A stretch of DNA of 64,000 bases from Sinorhizobium mexicanum (GTDB lineage Bacteria > Pseudomonadota > Alphaproteobacteria > Rhizobiales > Rhizobiaceae): the NCBI RefSeq assembly GCF_013488225.1, contig NZ_CP041241.1:930001-994000 (forward strand), read 5' to 3'. The position numbers were made by a program, and so were the translations under genes. Shown here piece after piece: positions 41,827-50,765 of this stretch (position 1 is its first letter; every line of letters starts with the position of its first letter). The notes beneath the pieces were generated by a model that saw only the letters and a program-made list of their open reading frames with translations, was not told where the DNA came from and searched no databases.

Positions 41827-42855
41827 TCACCCGGCCGCTTCAAGAACGCGCGCAAGCCAATCGGTCTTGCCCGCCTGCGCTGCGGATTCGCGCTCGATGA
41901 TTTCGGAAACCAGTGCGAGCCGCACCGGCGGCCGATTGCGGGCTTCGGCGCTTGCCATGCGCTCGGCGATGCAGCGCACCATGGCGGCGCCCATCTCCAC
42001 CTGCGGCGTTCTGACCGTGGTCAGCCGCGGCGACATATGGGTGGCGGAGGCGAAGTCATTGAAGCCCACGACCGAAACGTCTTCCGGGACCCGGATGCCG
42101 AGGCGCAGCAGTTCGGATATTACAGCGATTGCAATCCCGTCATGGGCACAAAAGAGTGCCGTCGGTTCCTTGCCGGAGCGAAGATACCGGAAGAAGGCGC
42201 TGCGGAATCCTTGCGATTCGTCGAAGACGATATCGTCCACCACGGCGTCTTCGACGGTCGAGGCGCCATCACGGAAGCCGCGAAAGCGTTCCGCGCGGCC
42301 CATGGGCGTTGCGCTGCCATGCACGAATGCCATGTTGCGGTGGCCGAGGCCGGCCAACATCCGTGCAACCGCGTAGCCGGATTCCCAGTCGGCACCCACG
42401 ACCTGGTCGATCCGCTCCATCGGGCTCGCATAACTCGCACAGACGACCGGCAGGCCGGTTCGCGCGGCAAGGGCGGACCATTCGGATGGGCGGGGCACCG
42501 CCAGTATGATGCCGACGATTGACGAATCCAGCGGCGCTGCGTCGTTGAGATGGCGCGCCTGACGGGGAAGAATCGCAAATCCGAGCTTCTCTCCCTCCTG
42601 TTCCGCGCCGTGCATGATGTTGAGCCAAAGCTCGCTGCTGACAGGATCGATCTCCTGCCGAACGAAGAGAATGTGCCCTGCCGTGTAGTTGACGTCCTGG
42701 TTGACGCGATAACCCATTGAATGGGCAGCCCTGATCACGCGGTTCCGGGTTGCCTCCCCAACGCCGGGTTTTCCGGACAGGGCGCGCGACACGGAAAACT
42801 TCGAAAGACCGAGACTGTCGGCAAGATCCTGAATGGTAACGCGGTTGGAAGCCAT
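41827..42855 (-). CDS. LacI-family transcriptional regulator
   Basis: 342 residues from the ATG at 42855. The HTH with hinge reads VTIQDLADSLGLSKFSVSRA then LSGKPGVGEATRNRV. The periplasmic-binding-like sensor shows HILFVRQEIDPVSSELW, GIILAVPRPSEW and DVSVVGFNDFASATHMSP. It probably senses a sugar. It lies between the importer B operon (same strand, downstream) and the divergent Rieske-led cluster. It is placed to control either side: a 33-bp palindrome precedes importer B and an inverted repeat lies in the divergent gap. Confidence 0.9.
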   Translation of the reverse strand: MASNRVTIQDLADSLGLSKFSVSRALSGKPGVGEATRNRVIRAAHSMGYRVNQDVNYTAGHILFVRQEIDPVSSELWLNIMHGAEQEGEKLGFAILPRQARHLNDAAPLDSSIVGIILAVPRPSEWSALAARTGLPVVCASYASPMERIDQVVGADWESGYAVARMLAGLGHRNMAFVHGSATPMGRAERFRGFRDGASTVEDAVVDDIVFDESQGFRSAFFRYLRSGKEPTALFCAHDGIAIAVISELLRLGIRVPEDVSVVGFNDFASATHMSPRLTTVRTPQVEMGAAMVRCIAERMASAEARNRPPVRLALVSEIIERESAAQAGKTDWLARVLEAAG

Positions 42856-42924
42856 GGCCAAACTCTGTTCTTTGTCGGTTTTGTTGTGACGCAGGAGAGG
42901 CTTAACGTCAAGTCATGCGGCAAA

Positions 42925-42957
42925 TTGCAAAACAATGTTGCGCTCCGTGTTTTGTAA
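42925..42957. promoter_or_regulatory. Inverted repeat in the lacI/Rieske divergent gap
   Basis: TTGCAAAACA (42925-42934) and TGTTTTGTAA (42948-42957) pair at nine of ten positions around a 13-base spacer. It lies 80 bases before the Rieske start and 70 bases before the lacI start. It does not obviously match the importer B palindrome. Confidence 0.35.
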
Positions 42958-43036
42958 TGTTAGCTTCCGCTCCTAACAAGATCAAAGGTCCGGCTCTCGG
43001 TGGAGGACCGTCCGGGTGCCGTTCCGGGAGGAAATC

Positions 43037-43450
43037 GTGGCGAGGCACATAGTCGCCGCTCTGGCGGAGATCCCTCCGGGATCGCAGAAGCTTGTCCATG
43101 TCAAGGGGCGGTCCATCGCCGTCTTCAACGTCAACGGCGAACTGTTCGGCATTTCCGACACCTGCCCTCACCAGGGCGGCAGCCTCGCAGCCGGCGCGAC
43201 CGTTGGGCTGACGACCTCAACGGAACCGGGAAAGTTCTGTCATTCCCGTCCGGGAGAGTTCGTCCGCTGCCCATGGCACAGCTGGGAATTCGATTTGCGC
43301 ACCGGGAAATCCTGGTGTGATCCGCGGAAATTCCGGGCGAGGCCCTACGACCTGAGTGTCGAGTCCGGCGAGGCACTGGTCGCAGGTCCGTATGTCGCCG
43401 AGACGTTCGGTGTCTCCGTCGAGGACCAGTACGTCGTCGTGGAGCTCTAG
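43037..43450 (+). CDS. Stand-alone Rieske [2Fe-2S] protein
   Basis: 137 residues from the GTG at 43037, six bases after GGGAGG; an in-frame GTG at 43016 overlaps that site. The cluster ligands are in DTCPHQGG (Cys-x-His) and VRCPWHSWEFDL (Cys-x2-His), separated by a loop with extra residues (TVGLTTSTEPGKFCHSRPGE). The protein is soluble, like Rieske ferredoxins that feed electrons to oxygenases or reductases. No oxygenase alpha subunit lies in the window. It leads a long plus-strand cluster, with the first amidohydrolase 34 bases away. Confidence 0.9.
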   Translation: MARHIVAALAEIPPGSQKLVHVKGRSIAVFNVNGELFGISDTCPHQGGSLAAGATVGLTTSTEPGKFCHSRPGEFVRCPWHSWEFDLRTGKSWCDPRKFRARPYDLSVESGEALVAGPYVAETFGVSVEDQYVVVEL

Positions 43451-43484
43451 GTCGCCACCAAGTCCGGAATGAGGAGGTTCCGTC

Positions 43485-44549
43485 TTGTCGATTTCCGATG
43501 CCATCGATTGCGATATTCATCCAGGGGTGCCAACGATCAAGGCGCTGCTGCCCTACATGAACGACTATTGGCGGGAGGCGTTCATTGCGCGGGGGCAGGA
43601 TAATTTCCAGCCGGCAAGCTACCTGCCGAACTCGCCGATCGCCTGCCGGTCCGACTGGCGCGATGGCGACGCCATTCCAGGCAGCAACTTCGATCTCCTG
43701 CAAAAGCATGCGCTGGATGGCTTCAGCGCCCGCTTTGCGATCTGTAATGTCCTTTACGGCGGGTCTTTCTCGATCAGCGAAACGATGGGCGCCGCCATCT
43801 GCTCGGCAGTCAATGACTGGGTGAGGGCGGCATGGCTGGCTCGCGATCCGCGGCTGCGCGCGTCGATCGTGGTGCCGACCCAGAACCCGCGGCTTGCGGT
43901 CGAGGAAATCGAACGGTTGGCGGGGGATCGTCGTTTCGTGCAGATCCTCATGCCGGTGGCGCTCGACATGATGCTCGGCAAGCAGCATTACTGGCCGATT
44001 TTCGAGGCGGCGACCCGTCACGATTTACCGATCGGTCTCCACGCCGGCAGCCTTTACCGTTACGCCCCGACGACGAATGGCTGGCCGAGCCATTATCTGC
44101 AGGACTATGTCAGCAACAATCATGCGTTCGAAAGCCAGCTTCTCAGCCTCATTTCCCAGGGCGTGTTCGTCAAGTTTCCCGAGTTGAAGATCGTTTTGAT
44201 CGAAAGCGGCGTGACGTGGCTTCCAGGCTTCCTCTGGCGCGCGCGCAAGACATGGCGCGCGGTGCGTCCGGAAGTGCCGTGGGTGGACGAATCCCCGATC
44301 GAGATCGTGCGCCGGCACGTGCGCCTCACGGCCCAGCCCATCGATGGCCCCGGCGATCCGGCAATCCTTGAGCGGGTGCTGAACCAGATCGGCTCGGACG
44401 ACATGCTGCTCTTCGCCACCGACTACCCGCACTGGCAGTTCGACGCCGATCGCGTGCTTCCCGAGGGCGTATCGGCTCGCCTCATCGAGAAGATGACGCA
44501 CGACAATCCGCTCGCCACTTATCCGAGACTGAGGGAGACGATCCAATGA
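43485..44549 (+). CDS. Amidohydrolase-2 family metal-dependent enzyme, first of a pair
   Basis: 354 residues from a TTG at 43485, after AGGAGGTTCCGTC. TIM-barrel amidohydrolase (PF04909, the ACMSD/lactonase group): Asp10-x-His12 in AIDCDIHPG, His186 in LPIGLHAGSL, and Asp313 in LLFATDYPHWQFD. The first metal motif is DxH rather than HxH. Members decarboxylate or hydrolyse carbon-carbon or lactone bonds. Its stop overlaps the start of a second, related amidohydrolase (ATGA). The two share the DCDIHP and ATDYPHW blocks and probably act as a heteromer or on successive substrates; this is inference. Confidence 0.85.
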   Translation: MSISDAIDCDIHPGVPTIKALLPYMNDYWREAFIARGQDNFQPASYLPNSPIACRSDWRDGDAIPGSNFDLLQKHALDGFSARFAICNVLYGGSFSISETMGAAICSAVNDWVRAAWLARDPRLRASIVVPTQNPRLAVEEIERLAGDRRFVQILMPVALDMMLGKQHYWPIFEAATRHDLPIGLHAGSLYRYAPTTNGWPSHYLQDYVSNNHAFESQLLSLISQGVFVKFPELKIVLIESGVTWLPGFLWRARKTWRAVRPEVPWVDESPIEIVRRHVRLTAQPIDGPGDPAILERVLNQIGSDDMLLFATDYPHWQFDADRVLPEGVSARLIEKMTHDNPLATYPRLRETIQ

Positions 44550-45658
44550 CCCCGGCCGATCAAATCCTTGAGCGACCGGTACAGGGCGCCGCGAGGCTTC
44601 AGTTCGTCGACTGCGATATCCATCCGTCGCTGAAGCACAAAAAGGCGTTGCACCCCTATCTCGAGAAGCGTTGGCGCGATCACCTCGACACCTATGGCAG
44701 CCTGGCGCATTGCGTCTATGCCGGACGAGGCGGCCCCTATCCGCGCTTCACGCCCGAGACAGCGCGCCGCGACGCGTGGCCGCCGAACGGAAACCCGCCC
44801 GGTTCTGACCTGGAATTTATGCAGGTCCAGCATCTCGACGCGCACAACGTCAAGTTCGGCATCCTGCAACCGATCGTCGGCGCCAACAATGCCCGCAACA
44901 CGGACCTGTCGGCAGCGCTCTGCACGGCCACCAACGACTGGCAGGTGGACGAGTTTACTTCGAAGGACAGACGGCTGAAGGCATCGATCCACATCGGCGC
45001 GGAGGATGCCGAACTTGCCGTCGAGGAAATCGAGCGTCGTGCCGGAGACCGGAATTTCGCGCAGATCCAGCTCGGTTCGCGCTCCCTTGAGCCGATCGGC
45101 CGCAAGCGCTACTGGCCGATCTTCGAGGCGGCCGAGCGCAACGACCTGCCGGTCGGCTTCCATGTCGGCGGCCCGTCGCCCTATGCACCGTCGCCAAGCG
45201 GCTGGCCCGATTACTATATCGAAGATCATCATGTGTTGACCCACAGCGCCCATGCGCAGGTTGCGAGCATGATCCTCGAAGGCGTCTTCGAGCTTTTCCC
45301 GAAGCTCCGCATCGTCATGATCGAGGCCGGCTTTGCCTGGGTGCCATCGCTTGGCTGGCGGCTCGACAATCATTGGCGGAAGATGCGAAGCGAAACGCCG
45401 CTCTGCAAAAGGCCGCCCTCCGAATATCTCAGGCAGAACGTCTGGTTCACCACCCAGCCCGCCGAAGAGCCGGAGCACCGCGAAGACCTGCGCCTGCTCT
45501 TCGACCTCATCGGTTTCGACCGCATGATGTTTGCGACCGACTATCCGCATTGGGACTTCGACGATCCACAGCGAGCGATCGTGATGCCGATGACCGCCGC
45601 CGAGCGGCAAATGCTGTTCCATGACAACGCCATGAATTTCTATGCCAATCTCGATTGA
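44546..45658 (+). CDS. Amidohydrolase-2 family metal-dependent enzyme, second of a pair
   Basis: 370 residues. The same fold as the gene before it: Asp24-x-His26 in VDCDIHPSLKHKKALHPYL, a later His in LPVGFHVGGPSPYAPS, and Asp in MMFATDYPHWDFDDP. The C-terminal end differs (MLFHDNAMNFYANL), as do the substrate-facing loops. It is translationally coupled to the first amidohydrolase and 12 bases upstream of dhaK. A lactonase, decarboxylase or C-C hydrolase role is possible. The unusual pairing is the informative part. Confidence 0.85.
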   Translation: MTPADQILERPVQGAARLQFVDCDIHPSLKHKKALHPYLEKRWRDHLDTYGSLAHCVYAGRGGPYPRFTPETARRDAWPPNGNPPGSDLEFMQVQHLDAHNVKFGILQPIVGANNARNTDLSAALCTATNDWQVDEFTSKDRRLKASIHIGAEDAELAVEEIERRAGDRNFAQIQLGSRSLEPIGRKRYWPIFEAAERNDLPVGFHVGGPSPYAPSPSGWPDYYIEDHHVLTHSAHAQVASMILEGVFELFPKLRIVMIEAGFAWVPSLGWRLDNHWRKMRSETPLCKRPPSEYLRQNVWFTTQPAEEPEHREDLRLLFDLIGFDRMMFATDYPHWDFDDPQRAIVMPMTAAERQMLFHDNAMNFYANLD

Positions 45659-45670
45659 AAGACCTGTTTC

Positions 45671-46669
45671 ATGAAGAAGCTCATCAACGATCCTGCACAT
45701 TATGTCGACGAAACCCTCGATGGCCTGACGCTCGCATTTCCGTCGCTCGTGCGCGACGGCGCGGCTGGCCGTGTCATACGGCGCGCGGAGGGCGTGACCA
45801 GAGGGAAGGTTGGCATCGCTTCTGGTGGCGGTTTCGGCCATCTGCCACTTTTCACCGGCTATGTTGGCCGTGGCCTCATCGATAGCTGCGCGATCGGCAA
45901 CGTTTTCGAGGGCCCAAACATCGACAGCTGCGTAGATGCGATCCGACTCGCCGATGGTGGTCGGGGTGTGCTGCGGCTTTACGGCAATTACGGCGGCGAC
46001 AGGATGAATTTCGATATGGCCGGCGAGGTGCTCGAGGACGAAGGCATCCGTTGCACGACCGTGCTCGGCACCGACGACATCGCCAGTGGCGGGCCAGACG
46101 AAATCGGCCGTCGGCGCGGTGTGGCCGGGTTGATCTATGCCTACAAGGCTGCCGGAGCCTCTGCCGACAGAGGGGCCGACCTGGAGGAGGTGACTCGGAT
46201 CGCCGCAAAAGCGGTCGCTGCGACCCGCACGATCGGTGTCGGGCTTGCTCCCTGCCGGCTGCCGTCGGCCGCAAAGCCGAGCTTCGAGCTTGCGGAAGAC
46301 GAGATTGAAATGGGGATCGGTATCCACGGTGAACCGGGCATATGGCGCGACAAACTCAGGAGCGCGGATGCGATCGCCGACGAAATGGTCGATCGGTTGC
46401 TGGCCGATCTGCCCGCGCAGACAGGCGGCGAGGTCTCGGTTCTGGTCAACGGTCTCGGCGCCACCCCTCAGGAGGAACTCTTCATCCTTTATCGGCGGGT
46501 CAGGAAACGGCTTGACGATGCGGGCGTGAACGTCGTTCAGCCGCTCGTCGGCAACTACGTGACTTCGATGGAAATGCAGGGAGCATCGGTCAGCCTCTTC
46601 CATCTGGACGAGGAATTGAAGACGCTGCTGCGCGCCCCGGCCGAATGCCCGTTCTGGAGGGTCGACTGA
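45671..46669 (+). CDS. dhaK: Dihydroxyacetone kinase DhaK-type subunit (possible keto-tetrose kinase)
   Basis: 332 residues. DhaK binds the ketose covalently: His57 in SGGGFGHLPL, Asp110 in NYGGDRMNFDMA, and the hemiaminal-forming His219 in GIGIHGEPG are all in place. The canonical substrate loop GHEPAHAG is changed to GHLPLFTG, so a substrate other than dihydroxyacetone is plausible. The DhaK/DhaL pair without a PTS DhaM suggests an ATP-dependent kinase, as in L- or D-erythrulose kinases. The stop overlaps dhaL (TGATG). Confidence 0.85.
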   Translation: MKKLINDPAHYVDETLDGLTLAFPSLVRDGAAGRVIRRAEGVTRGKVGIASGGGFGHLPLFTGYVGRGLIDSCAIGNVFEGPNIDSCVDAIRLADGGRGVLRLYGNYGGDRMNFDMAGEVLEDEGIRCTTVLGTDDIASGGPDEIGRRRGVAGLIYAYKAAGASADRGADLEEVTRIAAKAVAATRTIGVGLAPCRLPSAAKPSFELAEDEIEMGIGIHGEPGIWRDKLRSADAIADEMVDRLLADLPAQTGGEVSVLVNGLGATPQEELFILYRRVRKRLDDAGVNVVQPLVGNYVTSMEMQGASVSLFHLDEELKTLLRAPAECPFWRVD

Positions 46670-47301
46670 TGGAACTGACGGTTTTCCAGATCGCCGAGGG
46701 CGTCAGCCGCGCCACCCGGGCCATGGCCGGCCTGGAGCAGGAATTGAACGCCGCAGACGCGAAGCTGGGTGATGGCGACACGGGCTCCATGCTCGCCCGC
46801 GTTATTGGCGCCATGGCGGCATCGGAGCCGCAAGCGGCAAGATCGGTGAGCGACGTCTTCGGCAGGCTTGCCCGCGCCGGCATGTCGGCAACGGGCTCCA
46901 GCCTGGGGACGCTTTTCGCCAGTTCGCTCCTGGCTCTGTCGAAGCAGACAAGAGAATGGGAACGCGTCGATTGGGAGGACCTTTCCGGTCTCCTTGCCGC
47001 GGCGCGCGACGGGATGATGGCGAGGGGCAACGCCAAGCTCGGCGACAAGACGGTGCTGGACGCGCTGGATGCCGTTGCTGCCGCGGTGGCCGGAAAGGTT
47101 GATGCCGAAGGAGCTGCGCGTGCCGCCCGGGAGGCGGTCGACCGGGTTATACTTGAGTTCCGCGGCCGGCCTTGTCGTATGGGGCGGGCAAAGTTCTTTG
47201 CCGAGAAAAGTGTGGGTCTCGACGATCCCGGCATGTTGGCCTTTGCCGCGTTGACAAAGGCGGTGGCGAAAATCCCCGCAAAGCGCAACCTAACACCCTA
47301 A
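46669..47301 (+). CDS. dhaL: Dihydroxyacetone kinase DhaL-type nucleotide-binding subunit
   Basis: 210 residues from the ATG at 46669 (overlap with dhaK). The two-magnesium, nucleotide-binding aspartates are Asp30, Asp35 and Asp37 in NAADAKLGDGDTGS. The family usually has GDGDHG, so His is replaced by Thr38. The second block GNAKLGDKTVLDALDAV is present. It binds ATP and phosphorylates the ketose held by DhaK. After this gene the spacing opens to 233 bases before the ABC importer genes, where repeats suggest a second promoter. Confidence 0.85.
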   Translation: MELTVFQIAEGVSRATRAMAGLEQELNAADAKLGDGDTGSMLARVIGAMAASEPQAARSVSDVFGRLARAGMSATGSSLGTLFASSLLALSKQTREWERVDWEDLSGLLAAARDGMMARGNAKLGDKTVLDALDAVAAAVAGKVDAEGAARAAREAVDRVILEFRGRPCRMGRAKFFAEKSVGLDDPGMLAFAALTKAVAKIPAKRNLTP

Positions 47302-47393
47302 CAAGCTTAGCACTCCACCGCGCTATCAACGTATTTTTACGCAAGGCGAGTTGCCGGTGACGGCGATTTCTCCCCATAGCCACCGGGAAAGCG

Positions 47394-47485
47394 TAGGTAA
47401 AGCTAAAGAAAATAACAGAACGCGAATTTCTGCTTGCATTGTGTTAGGTAAATGGTTTGAGTGTTGATGCTGGACGTTAGGTAAA
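47394..47485 (+). promoter_or_regulatory. Three TAGGTAAA direct repeats before importer D
   Basis: TAGGTAAA occurs at 47394-47401, 47445-47452 and 47478-47485. The last two extend to GTTAGGTAAAYGG. They lie in the 233-base gap between dhaL and the first permease, so they may be regulator sites for an internal promoter. Confidence 0.4.
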
Positions 47486-47534
47486 CGGAAGGCGACGGAG
47501 GGTCTGGAGGGACCCGCTGTAGGAGGAGGAAAAA

Positions 47535-48482
47535 ATGGTGGCTCAACAGTTCGAGCCGACAGGCGGATATGTCGACATGGTCGGCGAGGACGCCATGTCC
47601 GAGCGTCGCAATGCGTGGATCAAATTTCAGGACCGGATGTTCGTACCGCTGACGACCGTTCCGACGATCATCGCGAGCCTTCTCGTCTTCGGCATCCCGC
47701 TCACTTTCTCGTTGTTGCTGAGCTTTCAGGGCTGGACAATCGACAGCGCGCTGCTGGCCGGCAGATTCGTCGGTCTCGCCAACTACGAGGATCTCTTCAC
47801 CGATACGCTGTTTCGGTCGAGCCTCCTGCTGACGATTGGCTACACGCTCTCGACAGTGACGCTGGAACTCCTGTGCGGTCTTGGCGTGGCACTTCTTCTC
47901 AACAGCCGCGTGCCTTTCGTGCGCATCTTCCGCACCGCGCTCATCATTCCCATGATGATCACGCCGATCGTGGCCGCACTGACCTGGAAGCTGCTGCTCG
48001 ATCCAAGCTACGGGCTGGTCAACGCCATCCTAGGCACCAAGACGGTCTGGCTCGGAGACCCCAATCTGGCACTGATTGCCGTCGGCATCGTCAACATCTG
48101 GCAGAACACGCCGTTCGTCGCGATCCTGCTGCTCGCCGGTCTGCAGTCGCTGCCGAGCGAGCCGGTCGAGGCGGCCGCTGTGGATGGCGCGAACTCCTGG
48201 CAGACCTTCCGCCATGTGACACTGCCACTCCTTATGCCCTATGTGGTCGTGGCAGTGCTTCTCCGCACGATCTTCGAGTTCCGCTCCTTCGAGAACATCT
48301 GGGTGATGACGGGCGGTGGCCCGGCGAATGCGACAAAGCTGCTCTCCGTCTACACCTTCGAGGCGTCGTTCCTGTCCTTCGACCTGACGCTCGCGGCTGC
48401 CTCGTCCTGGGTTATGCTCTTCATCGTGCTGATCTTCTGCGTTTTCTTCATCCTCGCCACCGAGCGGAAGGAGATCCAGTGA
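47535..48482 (+). CDS. Sugar ABC importer permease, MalF type (importer D)
   Basis: 315 residues, with GGAGGAGGAAAAA before the ATG. The first ~35 residues are cytoplasmic; six spans begin TIIASLLVFGIPLTFSLLL. The EAA loop reads EPVEAAAVDGANSWQTFRHV then TLPLLMP, and TGGGPANATKLLSVY follows. It is the first of permease, permease, binding protein, ATPase, an order unlike importers A and B. The later in-frame ATG at 47598 is a possible shorter start. Confidence 0.9.
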   Translation: MVAQQFEPTGGYVDMVGEDAMSERRNAWIKFQDRMFVPLTTVPTIIASLLVFGIPLTFSLLLSFQGWTIDSALLAGRFVGLANYEDLFTDTLFRSSLLLTIGYTLSTVTLELLCGLGVALLLNSRVPFVRIFRTALIIPMMITPIVAALTWKLLLDPSYGLVNAILGTKTVWLGDPNLALIAVGIVNIWQNTPFVAILLLAGLQSLPSEPVEAAAVDGANSWQTFRHVTLPLLMPYVVVAVLLRTIFEFRSFENIWVMTGGGPANATKLLSVYTFEASFLSFDLTLAAASSWVMLFIVLIFCVFFILATERKEIQ

Positions 48483-49327
48483 TGTCCGGTTTCGCCCGCG
48501 GCAAGCGCCGCAAGTTCATCAGCTACGTGCTGACCTACGCAGGCCTCGTAAGCCTTTTCCTGGTTTTCGTATTCCCGCTTCTATGGATCGTCGGTATCTC
48601 GCTCAAGACGCGCGAGCAGATCTTCACCAACCCGCCGGTGTTCTTCTGGATACCGACCTTTGAGAACTATGTGCACGTGCTGACGCAGTCGGACTTCCTG
48701 GCGTCCTTCGGCAATTCGCTCGTCGTCACGACGGCCTCGGTGACGCTTTCCCTGCTTATAGGCATCCCGGCGTCCTACACCTTCGCGCGCTTCCATTTTC
48801 GGGGCCGTGGTGTGGCGATGATCACGCTCCTGATCATGCGGATGCTGCCGCCGGTCGCGATCCTCCTTCCGCTCTTCGTGCTCTTCAAGGCAGTCGGACT
48901 GTCCAACACGCGCATTTCCGTCATCATCGCCTACACGACCTTCAGCCTGCCGCTGATCGTCTGGGTGATGAAGGACTATTTCGCCAACCTGCCGAAGGAG
49001 CTGGAGGAGGCCGCCTATATTGACGGCGCTTCCAGGATGCTCGCCTTCCGCAGAATCGTGCTGCCGCTCGCTCGGCCGGGCATTGTCACCGCCGCGATCC
49101 TGTCGCTGCTGCTCGCCTGGAACGACTTCATCTTCGCGGCGATCCTCACAAACAACGCGACGCGTACCTCGCCGGTGCTGCTCGCAAGCTATGCCGGTGG
49201 GGAGACCGGCACCAACTGGGGAGCGATCACCGCCTCGGGCGTGCTCGTCGTCATCCCCGTCATCATCTTCTCGCTGATCGTCCAGAAGCACCTAGTGCAG
49301 GGACTGTCGTCGGGAACCGTGAAGTGA
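48482..49327 (+). CDS. Sugar ABC importer permease, MalG type (importer D)
   Basis: 281 residues; the ATG overlaps the previous stop (TGATG). Spans begin YAGLVSLFLVFVFPLLWIVG. The EAA loop reads ELEEAAYIDGASRMLAFRRI then VLPLARPG. It is the CUT1 partner permease. A frame running through from 47615 in this phase is an artefact over the first permease. Confidence 0.9.
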   Translation: MSGFARGKRRKFISYVLTYAGLVSLFLVFVFPLLWIVGISLKTREQIFTNPPVFFWIPTFENYVHVLTQSDFLASFGNSLVVTTASVTLSLLIGIPASYTFARFHFRGRGVAMITLLIMRMLPPVAILLPLFVLFKAVGLSNTRISVIIAYTTFSLPLIVWVMKDYFANLPKELEEAAYIDGASRMLAFRRIVLPLARPGIVTAAILSLLLAWNDFIFAAILTNNATRTSPVLLASYAGGETGTNWGAITASGVLVVIPVIIFSLIVQKHLVQGLSSGTVK

Positions 49328-49353
49328 ATGTGTCTGCAGCAACGGAGGAGGAA

Positions 49354-50706
49354 ATGGGAATGGAGAAGAACAAGGGAACGTATGGCGGACCAGCTATCAG
49401 CCGCCGCAGCATGATGATCGGTTCGGCGGCGACCATCGCCGGCGCGGGGCTGATGAGCTCGTCGCTCTTCACGCCGGCGCTTGCCCAGAGCAAGCCGCAG
49501 AAGCTCACCGTACTCGGCGACAGCGCGCCGTGGAAGGGCACGATCGTTGAAGATGCCATTCCGGCCTTCACCAAGGAGACAGGCATCGAGGTCGAATATA
49601 TCCAGTTGCCGAACGAGCCGCTCATTACCCGCGCCCGCGCCGAACTGACCAGTGGCAGCACGACGAGCTTCGACGTCATGCAGATGGGCGCCTCGATGAT
49701 CGGCTGGATGCATCCGTATATGGAAGACGTCAACGAGCTCCTGAAGAAGGCTGGCGGGAAGTACGCCGCCGATTTCGGCATGGACGAATTCTCGCAGGCG
49801 TCGCTCGACCTCGCCAGCATCGACGGCGTCCTGCGCGGCGTGCCCTACCGCAGCACCACCTATATCCTGCACTACCAGCCGGCTCTCCTGGAAGCGGTCG
49901 GCATCAAGGCCCCGCCGACCACATTCGCCGAATATCTCGATGCGGCCCAGAAGCTGACCGAGGCAGGCAAGCCGAACCGTTTCGGTGTGGGCTACTGCGC
50001 CCGTCAGGGTGGGGCTATCGTCGATCATTTCGGTCCCTACCTTCTCTCGGCAGGCGGCGGCTTTTACGACAGCAAGACGAAGGACATCTGGATCAACAAT
50101 GCGAAGTCGCTGGCCGGCCTCGAATTCTACGCAAGCCTGCTCAACAAGCACAATGTGGTGCCGCAGGACGCGCTCACGTGGGAATGGGATGAAATCATCG
50201 CCAACGGCCAGAACGACCGTTACGCGATGGCGATCACGCTCAACGCCTCCGCTACCCCCATCAACAGGTCCGACAAGTCCAAGACCAAGGGCAAGTGGAA
50301 ATGGGCGATGGTTCCGGGTCTTGAGAGCGCGGCCGACAGCCGCTCCTCGCTCGGCGGCTGGAGTTTTGCGGTTCCGTCCAAGGGTGCTCATACCGGCTGG
50401 GCCTTCGAGTTCGTGCAGTTCATCACCAGCCGCGAATGGGCGAAGCGTTCGATGGAAAAGGGCAATGCCTCGGCGCGCCTTTCCGTCCTAACGGATCCGG
50501 AGGTCGTCAACACCTACGGCTTCACAGGCGTGATGGCCGACCAGCTGAAGACCGCAATCGCCAATCCGCGCGATGCGTTCTGGGGCGCCGTGGAGGCGCA
50601 GCTTCGCGCCGGTCTTTCCAAAACGCTGCTCGGTCAGGCGTCGCCGAAGGACGCGATGGACGAGGTCGCGACCGGCTGGGAGCGCACGATGCGCCGCGCG
50701 GGCTGA
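49354..50706 (+). CDS. Sugar ABC importer binding protein with Tat-like signal (importer D)
   Basis: 450 residues from the ATG at 49354, directly after GGAGGAGGAA; starts at 49324 and 49360 are alternatives. The leader has a twin-arginine motif ([18 protein letters not shown]) and an ALA-Q cleavage site, suggesting Tat export of a folded protein, unusual beside Sec-type importers A and B. The body is a family-1 binding protein ([39 protein letters not shown]). It supplies importer D, whose substrate should feed the Rieske/amidohydrolase/DhaKL enzymes or the enolase-superfamily gene. Confidence 0.85.
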   Translation: MGMEKNKGTYGGPAISRRSMMIGSAATIAGAGLMSSSLFTPALAQSKPQKLTVLGDSAPWKGTIVEDAIPAFTKETGIEVEYIQLPNEPLITRARAELTSGSTTSFDVMQMGASMIGWMHPYMEDVNELLKKAGGKYAADFGMDEFSQASLDLASIDGVLRGVPYRSTTYILHYQPALLEAVGIKAPPTTFAEYLDAAQKLTEAGKPNRFGVGYCARQGGAIVDHFGPYLLSAGGGFYDSKTKDIWINNAKSLAGLEFYASLLNKHNVVPQDALTWEWDEIIANGQNDRYAMAITLNASATPINRSDKSKTKGKWKWAMVPGLESAADSRSSLGGWSFAVPSKGAHTGWAFEFVQFITSREWAKRSMEKGNASARLSVLTDPEVVNTYGFTGVMADQLKTAIANPRDAFWGAVEAQLRAGLSKTLLGQASPKDAMDEVATGWERTMRRAG

Positions 50707-50765
50707 TCGAATTGCCGGGCGGAATATCGCCCGCCCGGCTTGTCCCATATAGAAAGGAGAGGACC

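Noticed and set aside
43016..43036. Upstream GTG as the Rieske start
   Set aside because: It would place the GGGAGG ribosome site inside the coding sequence. The GTG at 43037 has correct spacing.
44519..46603. Very long minus-strand open frame (694 codons) opposite the amidohydrolase and dhaK genes
   Set aside because: It is antisense to three well-supported genes with conserved motifs and has no family features. It is a by-product of GC-rich codon bias.
47615..49327. Long frame joining both importer D permeases
   Set aside because: The first half is in the wrong frame for the 47.5-kb permease. The true second permease starts at 48482 with a TGATG overlap.
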